From: Marisa cornuarietis
Lineage: Eukaryota > Mollusca > Gastropoda > Architaenioglossa > Ampullariidae
Assembly: GCA_004794655.1 (NCBI GenBank)
Contig: SMMW01000606.1
Coordinates: forward strand, 1,633,501 to 1,697,500
Length of the DNA: 64,000 bases
Direction: 5' to 3'
The translations under genes and the position numbers were made by a program. Positions 14,301 to 24,569 of the stretch are shown piece by piece (the first letter of the stretch is position 1; every line of letters begins with the position of its first letter). Under the pieces are notes generated by a model, which saw only the letters and a list, made by a program, of their open reading frames with translations, did not search any database and was not told the DNA's origin.

Positions 14301-17300
14301 GTTTTTTAACTTTTGGGGTCTTGGGGGAGAAGGAAATTAATAATAAAGAAGGATGTCTTAGACATACCCAACAATGACCATATACCAAAGCCATGTTTCT
14401 GGAAAATTTTTGCGGATTCTTTCCACAGCCGAGTCAGGAGAAACGGGAGCTGATGCAAAGTCTGCAAGTTCTGCGGTACCGCCTCTTACATTAGCAGCAA
14501 ATTCATAGTATGGATCTGTAACATTGGTAAGAATCGTCTTTGTAAGACCACTGAATCCCTTAGGATCGCCGAAATCGAAGCCCCAGGCTTAGCAGGGAAA
14601 ACCGTATCTCAAATGTTTCAAACAAGGCTTTTAATTTAGGCTGCACTATCAACGAGTTGGCCGAGAAAGAAATATAAACTGCAGAAAGTGGAATGTCATA
14701 CTCTCCAACAAGAATATCATAAAATTTGTTGACACATTAAAATCGTAAAGACGCTATGTTATCACCCTACAAACCAATGAGGATATTGTTCTTTAATTTT
14801 GGGGCCACAAAAACTCAAACTGAAGATAAATATAGGAGCCATGCATCTGCTCCGTAGAAGACACGCAAACAAGAAATGCGTGACACCCTTGTAAAGGTGA
14901 GCGGTGCGATGCCTATCGATAGTGCTTTGTTTTTTATGTCTCGTGCCTTCCCAAGCCACACGATAATCAAACTACGCCATTGCTGATACTAACATATGGG
15001 GATAGCATAAATAATAATTGTGAATGAAAGAAGAATACTGTAACGGCAAAAATTCATGAAATCTTAAAAAAAACAATAATTTTTACAAGAATTATTGTAT
15101 ACAGTTGAGAGAGAGAAAAAACTAAAGCGAAGTAATAAAAGAAAACAAACATTTCCTAATTGATAATGTCCCACTTCTGTTACTGGGAGTCAAAATTTAT
15201 GTCATTCAGAACACAAACAGGCTCCAGAGCGATGACTAGTTGAGTCATAATAGCCGGGTGGGTAAAGATAACCGGTTGTCTTTCAAAAAGTACTGGATGA
15301 AAACTATACCATCAGGAAAACGGAAAATTTCAACGTGGGGCAGTTCAACGATCTTATTCGCTGTTCGTCTGACGACGCAACATGCAGGTGTTGGTGGAAA
15401 ACTTTGCAGGAGTCAGGTCAGGTGTGAGTATAAGTAACATAAAGGTCCGTTCCAAAAGTGACTAGTTACAGCTGAGGCTTGGTTTAAACAAAAAATGGAC
15501 CTAATCAAAGGTTGGGTTTATAGACACAATGGTAAATGGTAAAAGATCACAAATAGCGTTGTGGTCGTCCCAGATTGCAGTAATTGAGAGTAGAAGGTTA
15601 TCATGGGGTGCATGATTCATGCATGTATCAAGCCACGAGTGCACCAAAGCTGAATTCTTTGTTCGTCATTGGGGTAAATAATTTTACTCCTTGCTTAGTT
15701 AATACTAGGAAGCGCGAATATGAATTATCCGATTATGCTAACACTGACAATCCCTTCAAATGGGAACCCACCTTAAATAAACTCTGGAAACTTGCGAGGA
15801 AAAAAAACAGGGAACTAAAATAAGTGGCGTAAGAACCAGGGTTACAAGGGCGGGGGGGGCAGCCGCTCCCCAGCAAAGATAATGAAGGGACAAGAATGTG
15901 AATGTTGTTCACTGTCAACATGGAGTTTGCCCTCCTTCCAAAGCCGAACATTTTCTTACGCCACTGGTAATATCTTTATCTCGGTTACAAATAACAAAAT
16001 AATTATGCTGCTTTGCCTTTTAGTTGATGTCACATGTAATATCTTACGTGGATTATGTGCGTTACCTCCGAAATTAATTTTGTAGCTTGCTTATGTGATC
16101 CTGTTTCTTCCTTGTTAGGTCAATCTGGGGTAAGCTTCTCCACGCAATCCAAAGGATAATGAGTCACAACTTAAGACTTCAACGGCATTAAATACTGATG
16201 TGAGCAGTCTACACCATTCTCTAGAATCCTGACTACATGCCTCAACGGTGAGTAGGAACCTCTGTCTCCTTCTCGCTTTACGGTTTTGTGAAGCTCTTTT
16301 TTTTTAATCCAGAAGTTTCTAGACATACCCAACAAAGGCCACAGACCACAGCCATGTTTCTGGAAAATTTTTGCGAATTCTTTCCACAGGAGAGCCAGGA
16401 GCAACAGGAGGTGGTGCATCGTTGTCAGCTAAGACATTCTCTCTTGCAGAAGCCATGAAAAAACGATCTGAAACATCGGTAAGATGCGTCTGTGGAAACC
16501 GAAGCCCTAGGTTCAGTAGGGCGGGCTTTTGTGTCAAACGATTTAAACACGGGTTTTACGTGTGGCTCCATTACCCTCATGTGATGGGATGAAAGAATGT
16601 AAACATGGCACAGCGGAATATAAAACTGTCCAACAGGAATACTAAGACAGGTGAAGAATATTTGTAATCATCCAGGTATTAAAGAAATTGTGCGAAGTAT
16701 CGAAATAAATCAAAGTGCAAAACGCCAACAATGTAAAAATATATATATATATATATGAGTATATACAACAGAGAGGGAAATGCAAAGCGACAAAAGAAGG
16801 CAACCAGTTCCCCATTGTTCATGTCCCACTTCTCCATGTTCATAAAGACGTGAATTTATGCTCTTGTACGAACACACAAACTCTAAACTGAGAGCAACAC
16901 AAAAAATTTTAAGACTTTTTCCTGGTAATACTCACATCTTTCGACTGGCTTTTGGTACACTAGACCATCTGTCAGTATTATCACATTGGCATCCTGCAAT
17001 TAGAAAGAAAATATTTATTGTCAAAACTGGTTACACTTCGTCCATTCAAATTTAAGTCTGTAAAGAGAAAGTCTACAAGTGAAAGTGCCTAATTTTTTAA
17101 TTAAATCTGAACTTACAGAACCTGATTCCATACTTTCAGTTCGTATGTATCTTATTAATGTCTTGATAGAGTGCATTGTGTAAACTGAATAAGTGAAACA
17201 CACTTTAGTATGCTGCACAAATGAATCAACAACAAAATTTATACTGTATAAATTAACTAACAAGAACGTTTACTACATTAAAAACATAACATCATAAACT

Positions 17301-20300
17301 GTACAAAAGAAAATATAACAAAATAAAAAGCACAAGTCTATACGAAATAAAAACAATAACAAAATGTATATCAAAGAAAAAAGAAAACAGGTACAAACAT
17401 TAAAGACTTGACTAGCATCGGAGCCCCTTGAAGGGTATGGCCACCCGCAGATGAACATATAGCGCCAGAACCCGTAAAACCCGAACCCGGAGCCGTAGTC
17501 GTAGGATACAAGCTCCTCGGTGACCTGAAAGAGTTCACCAAGTAGTCAGAAGTTCGGCAATGTTTGCGGGATCACTGCCTTGGATTAACTATTGCAGCTA
17601 CAGAACGTCATGGACTTTTCACAAAGATTAACCCGAGTCAAACCCCAAGTTAAGCTCAAAGTTGCTGTCAAGGTGATACAACATTATGACAGAGCACAAT
17701 GACAGAATATAATGTTTTATTAGCAGCTAGCAAAAAATCCCTTGTTATTTATGTTAAGGAGTTGAGTGGGTCCAGGCAGAAATAGAATAACCAAATTCAC
17801 ACGTCTGATGTTATTAAAGAGTTATCCAACCGATGGCTTTGAGCAAATGGTGATAACGTGTTATCGTCACTGTGAGTCTTGTTTTGCATTATCTCAGGAG
17901 ATGAGGTCTACAATTTTCTATAACAATCAGGTGAGACCTGCGATCTTCAAAGGTATGTATACATCGAAGAAAGCAGAAATCTTCGCTCAGATTTGGGGCA
18001 ACATGAACTAATGAATTAAACCGACACGTTAGCGCTTGAGTACTTTGTAAAATGTTAATTAGTATAATAATGCATGTCCTAAACTTCTAGGCAAAGCATG
18101 AGCGTTACCGTTTCTTGTGTGATGTCGTTTCCAGACTTGAGAAGCTTAACGCTCTTGTCCACAGAGAGCAAGAAGATGGTGGTGTTGGGCTTGGCTCTGA
18201 TTACAAGATTAACCGAGTCCCCTGGTTTCGCCGTTTGTACAGAAAACGTGACATTTACCTGTTGAGTAACAAAGACAGAATGATACATATGAAGTACAAG
18301 CACATGATAAGTGTTATGAGATTTAGGTCTGAGATGAGGTAATCTCTTTAATGTACTTTTTCAAATGTTTTCTACCAAGTAACAATTAACATACGCGTCT
18401 TTATTTTCGGCATTCTAAATGCCCATAGCTTTTAGGAAATAATTCGCAAGATGAATGGGAAGAGAAGCGAACACTTATACAACACGTCCTCACATTGTTA
18501 CATGTTAAAAAGCCAATGATTTGCTTGTTATTTGCGCGGATGAAGTGCAGGTTGAGATGCTACACTCATCATTAATATGTGCAACGTAGGCCTAAAGTCC
18601 GCGGTCTTGAGTTAAAATTGTGACTCACTGGGTTGTCCGAGGTTCCCTTCACACTGACGGACATACTGTCTGGAACTACTTCGCCACTGTCTCGGAAGTA
18701 AAATGCTAGAACGCGGCAGTTGGGTGCCATCAAGGCTGTGAGTGTGAATGAGATGGAAAACGTTTGACTTCCGGCCTCCACGGGCGAGACGACTTTGGAC
18801 TCAAAAACCATTGTCCCTTTTGCGTAAACCTATAATAGATATAAAAACCATTGATTCCTTAGTTCAAACCTGTAAAATAGAGATTTAACAAGAAAACTCC
18901 TAATGTCTTAGTCAGTGAAGCGCGAATAGAACCAAAAAATATTAACATGTAGTATGCTGTATTATCAGGAATTGAGAATCGATAAACCCATTGTTTTAAT
19001 TAATTCCGATTTGCTATATCTCGAATTACATTATTTTATTATAGAAGCAGTAAACGGATGATGAGACTGTCAGTTTTTATATTACAAAATAACTAATATT
19101 TATACTTACCACACAACAGATCAATTACGCTACTAGAAGCTTTTAAAAGTCGACAGCTGCCAGCTCCTTCCCACTTCCTTAACTAATTACTGGTCTGAAA
19201 AATTGTCAGTATTTCACAGAAGACCAAGAAATGTTTAAGTATTATAATCTTTCAAAAATTATTTTAGCTCACTTGAGCAGAAAAAAACTTGCGCGTTGCT
19301 GGGTCACTCACCTGATAGATTATTTGCTTCACTGGTTCTGTAGTGCGCGCTGTAAACTCTATCACTTGGCCCACCTTCGAAACAGGGTAGAACACATTAC
19401 TTCAGCAAACCTCACTAAAATCTACGAAAATTTACACACTCTTTACCTTAATACCCTTCTCTAAAATCAATTTTGAAAAACAAAATCATTTTTCTTACTA
19501 CAGTAGAATTGCTGTTTAGATCATTGACAGTTTGTTTATAGTAAGCACGTCTGCCTTTTCTCATCAGTTTTCTTTTTCTATAATTTTTTAACGGGAATGA
19601 CTGCATAACTCTAGTTGAAGTGAACACAGAAGGAGAGAGAAAATGTCAGAAAAAAGAAGAACACCTACCTCCGGATTCCGTGATTGCAGAAGTAGTTGCA
19701 GGAAGTTATCACTGGGAGAGTTCGACCTCGACGCTGATGTATATGCTGTTGCATTCATTACTGTGGCCTGCAGCAGCAGCACAATGGTTGGTCTAATCTC
19801 TTTTAGCTGGTTATTTATATTAGCGTTATGATCATTTCAATCGAACGCCCCACAGCAGACTAATACAGTCTTTCAAAAAGAAAAGACAACCTTTCTTTGA
19901 GTCTACATTTGTAAGTGTAAGAGCGCTTCTGCCTTGAGCTTTGAATCTGTTTTTTCTTCATGCGACGAATAGTTGATGACATTGTCAAAAAAAACCAACG
20001 ACCCGTTTCTAACATTACGGCTGCTTAGAAGTGCATACGTGAATGTATAATAGTAGAGGTATATTTAAAACGGATTCAAACGTAATGTAAGACTTAAATT
20101 AGTTTCCAACACATTGCATGCTATGAAAAAATGGTGACATTCTTAGTTTCCTCATTCTGAGGAAGATAATATTCAGCCTGTCAAGTAAGATCTGAGATAG
20201 ATTTCTGGTTTTGCTGTCTGGCCTTAATGTCTATTAAGGGAAATTACTGAATACAATACAGGAAGGGGCTGAGTTTTTAGTCATTCTAATCCAACTGCAA

Positions 20301-23033
20301 TGAACGTACATACATCAGACATTTTTATTCATTCGCCCCTTGAGGGGTGTAGAGAAATTGAATTATGTACAATTACAAGTTCACCCACACAATTTCTTCA
20401 CACAAAGCTGGAATACAACTAGACGGACTAAAACAACCAAGCAACACTTCTGTCTTTATTTTTTTACTTTCCTGGTGTTTATATATTTATTTACTTTATT
20501 TTTTTCTTATTTTTTATTTATTTTGTTTTTTCTGCGCAATGAGCATTCTTCCGAATGGATACCTGCGCATTACAAGTGGACATCATCATCATCATCATCA
20601 ACTAGTTACTGAGAGCACTGATAACAGGTCGCTACATATAGCTGGAATACAACTAGTTACTGATAGTACTGATAACATGTGGTCCATAATCCTTTTACGG
20701 TTGTTGGGGAGGGAAGTGTCAGCTTCTTTTTTACGAGAGGACAGTGCCCATCTCCTCTTCCTTGCTGCCTTCTTCGGCATTCTATGGAATCAGATACCCA
20801 TTCCCGATAGCTGGGTCGACTGGAGGAAGTTCGCTTGGCCACCCGCTTCCTCATAGCACTGATATATTACTAGTGAATAACACAACTGATTTCCGAAACT
20901 GTTTAGCAAACTAACAATGGTTTTGTTTGTTTTGTGTTGTTTGTGGGTGTGTGTTTTTTTTTTTGGCAGCAACTAAGGCTATATCACGGCGGAATAAAAC
21001 TATAGTTACGAAAATACTATTAGTTAATGAGATTCCATCAGTTATTGATGGACTGTGCTAGTTACTAAGATAGCCCCAACAGCGTGCAGTACTGACCGGT
21101 GAAGATAATAATAATAATGCGAACTTATAATGCGCAGAATCACGAATAAGATAGATCGCACTCTCTGCGCAGTACAATTTGATAGAAAGAAACATAACAA
21201 CCAATAGACAGTGAGGTACACATAGGGACACTGAACAACATGAAGAGAGTTTCGCTACTCACTTCTATGTTGACCGTCTTGGCGTCCGGCGGGAGAGTCA
21301 CATCAAGGGAGAGGAATCCGTTAGCGGTTAAGGTTTTTGTTTCTTTGTACTCCTCAGAGTACTCGGGTTCCCAGTAAATGGGTCCCCAGAATCCCGGTCG
21401 GCGTATAAATTCGATCGGCTCTTCGACCAAAGTTTCGTTCGAGTTCGTCTTGTTAGTCGTAGACTGCGTGGTCGTCGTTGTGGTAGGACTGGCGGTAGTA
21501 GTGGCAGTGTTGTTGGGTCGCCAGACTGTTACTTTGAAGTCGACGGTTATCGACTGTGGGTTTGCGAAGTTAGTTCCATCGTACCGGGTCACTTGTAGCT
21601 GCACACAGAGATCAAATGCCAGCATCGTGAACCTCCATTCAGCACGTGACATCACATGCCCTTGACGCTTTTTAGATAATTACCCGCCATGACTGGACTA
21701 TTTAATAACTCTTGATCCAGCTTTTGGTAAGTAGATGGGCGAAAGCTGTGCGCAGCAGCGTCAAAGAACGGCTGAGGGACAAACAGCGTATACCTCCTCG
21801 GCAGGCTGTCGAAGTTTACGGTTAATTCTGAGTATTTGGTTTAGAGAGATGTAGATTTATCAGTCACTAACTGAGGCATGCAACAAACTAAGCGCGGAGA
21901 CAAGTATTAATAATGAAAATGACAGTTTGTCATCACAGCATCTTATACTTGGCCATCCTAACCCTGCACATTACTGACCTTTCTTCCAAAAATAGCACAA
22001 AAACAACTTATCATAATAAGATGTTATTACTGCGAGAAAAGAAATAACTTCTTGCATTTAAAAAGATTTGGCTGAGGTAAGCGTGGGCAAATAAGTTCAA
22101 TGCATTATTAGGTACTTCGATATATAAGTTTTTAAAACTGTTGGAACCGTGCGCCGATAACTATTACAGTAAATTTTTAAATGTCTTTTGTTTCACTAGT
22201 ATTTCCTTATCGACCGTTCTGTAACAGCTATGTCCTTATTTTTCATTATTTTGATCATGTCTATAATTAATGCTTGGATACCAATAGCTCGCAAACAAGC
22301 ACAACTCTCTCTCTCTCTCCCTATCTCTTTTCTTTTTTCTGTTTTTGTTGGTTGGTTTTGTTTGTTTGTTTGTTTGTTTCTTTCTTTGTTTGCTTTTCTT
22401 TCTTTCTTTCTTTCTTTCTTGCTGTCATCACGATCATTATCATGTAACACTTACGTAAGCGGTGTACAGAAGCCCCGGTTTAAAGTTGCTGGCAGAGACA
22501 GGTAAAAAGTCTACTTTAGCCTCGAACTTTGAGAACTGAACATCGGCGTCGGCTCCCATCCGTCGACCTGTGGCGGGTTCCGTAACGTTGACGGTCAGCT
22601 GCAGGCTCTCGTAGTCGAGAAACAGTTGTGACCAGGAAAACCTGTACGGGTACGTTACGTTCAAAAGATCGATAAGATCTCTGTTGTAAAAGGTGAAAGG
22701 AAACTCGCCTTTTGAATCCAGCTGAAAAAAATACGAACAAAAACTTGCTTGGTTCTCATGTCCGTGTCAAGAATAGAAATCAGTTTTAAAGATCACAAGT
22801 AACAGATTTTAAAACGAAGAAACGTTAACTCACAATTCCACTGATTGAGATGTTTGGCTGTGGCGTTTCAGACCAGTAGTATTTAAACTTTGCTGTAACC
22901 TCTACCTTTGCTCCTACCAATGGTTTGCCGAAAGTGTATCTGCATATAAAATAATACAGGAGTAGATTCGAGGGGCGACCTTTCATTTGGGTGGGTTACA
23001 AAATATTGAGATATATAAATGTGTGTGTGTGTG

Positions 23034-23127
<94 letters not shown>

Positions 23128-24495
23128 CATCATCACGGTGGTGTACTCTGCTATTACAGAATGCGGGATTAGCTGCTCTCAACACATGCCAACGACATAC
23201 ATTTCAAGGACAGACATTCACGCATTCACGCACACACGCATACTGCAACAAAACGTCTTGCAATGGAACACCACTCATATTAAGGAGACAACTCACTTGG
23301 CGCTGGCTGTTCCTCTTACATGGTCAGTGGAGAGGACGTTTGCAGGAACGTCCACTTTTGCCTCATACTTAGGCAGCACTGAAACACACGCAGTCATCTC
23401 CAGAAATAGTTCAGAAAAACAGTTCACCAGAAAGGTGTACGATCTTTCCATACTGTAGCTCAAGTTAATGCAGCGTGAATATACTTGGTAATGGGGATTC
23501 TGTATCCGACATAATTCAGGAATCTAATTTCCAACAGCTTTTTAACTTCTTGCAAAGACACAATAAGGGTTGATGGAAGGAACGTAAAGACCCAACAATC
23601 AGAATGTAGTATATAATCTTACGTGGAAAATAAAGGCGGCGGGCAAAAAAAATTAGTTCCGCCTTTCAATGCTGAAAATACTGGAGGACATGGGTATTTT
23701 TCAACATTACCTTTTTTATCTTAACTGTACGTACCATACTCTGCGACAGTAAAGGTCTTTGTCTGCTTCACTCCCTGGGGACAAAGTGAGTAATGGTTAT
23801 GAGTACGCAAGTTCAACTGTCTCGTACTTATTTTGTGTTTATTGAATTCATCTTTTCGTTACATTCTTACTACTTCTTATAAAGTCAGCTTCACTCCCTG
23901 GGGACAAAGTGAGTAATGGTTATGAGTACGCAAGTTCAACTGTCTCGTACTTATTTTGTGTTTATTGAATTCATCTTTTCGTTACATTCTTACTACTTCT
24001 TATAAAGTCAGCTTCACTCCCTGGGGACAAAGTGAGTAATGGTTATGAGTACGCAAGTTCAACTGTCTCGTACTTATTTTGTGTTTATTGAATTCATCTT
24101 TTCGTTACATTCTTACTACTTCTTATAAAGTCAAACATTAAGTAATAGGTGCGCCTTCCCTCACAAACTGCTGTTTAACTTTCTTCTTTATAATCGACAC
24201 CCTAACACCATCTATAGGAAGCGACAATACGATCGTTCTTCGAAAAGGTAAAACTTACCAGCACTTTGGCCTCGATTGTCCATTCGCCAAGAATAAGACG
24301 GTCAGAGGTCGGCATGCTAAGCTCCACTACTCCAGAGTTCACTCCCAGTACACCCTTCCACTGGCGTATGACATTGTTGAGTGGATCCTGCACAAGCATG
24401 CAACATCATTAAAAACGGTTCGTGAAAATATCTACAGATGGACTTCAGCTGGTCACCCTCTTTCTGTAGCTCTGAAGATGCTTCACCAAGACAAA

Positions 24496-24569
<74 letters not shown>

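Larger units (their letters stand above)
12661..16467 (-). repeat. Tandem segmental duplication of the exon-18 cassette
   Basis: Introns between the alternative exons are paralogous. About 12661-12885 matches 15285-15470, 13019-13215 matches 15596-15800, and 13790-13970 matches 16050-16240, all in the same order and orientation. About 14640-14720 also matches 16590-16670. Two or more rounds of tandem duplication explain this. A MITE-like element (13992-14264) sits in only one unit, so it arrived later or was lost from the other. Confidence 0.8.

Noticed and set aside
22883..23185. Open frames over the GT/CA repeats, e.g. poly Cys-Val or Thr-His proteins
   Set aside because: They are pure translations of dinucleotide repeats with no splice or homology support; the same occurs at 2415, 24317, 34141 and 42969.
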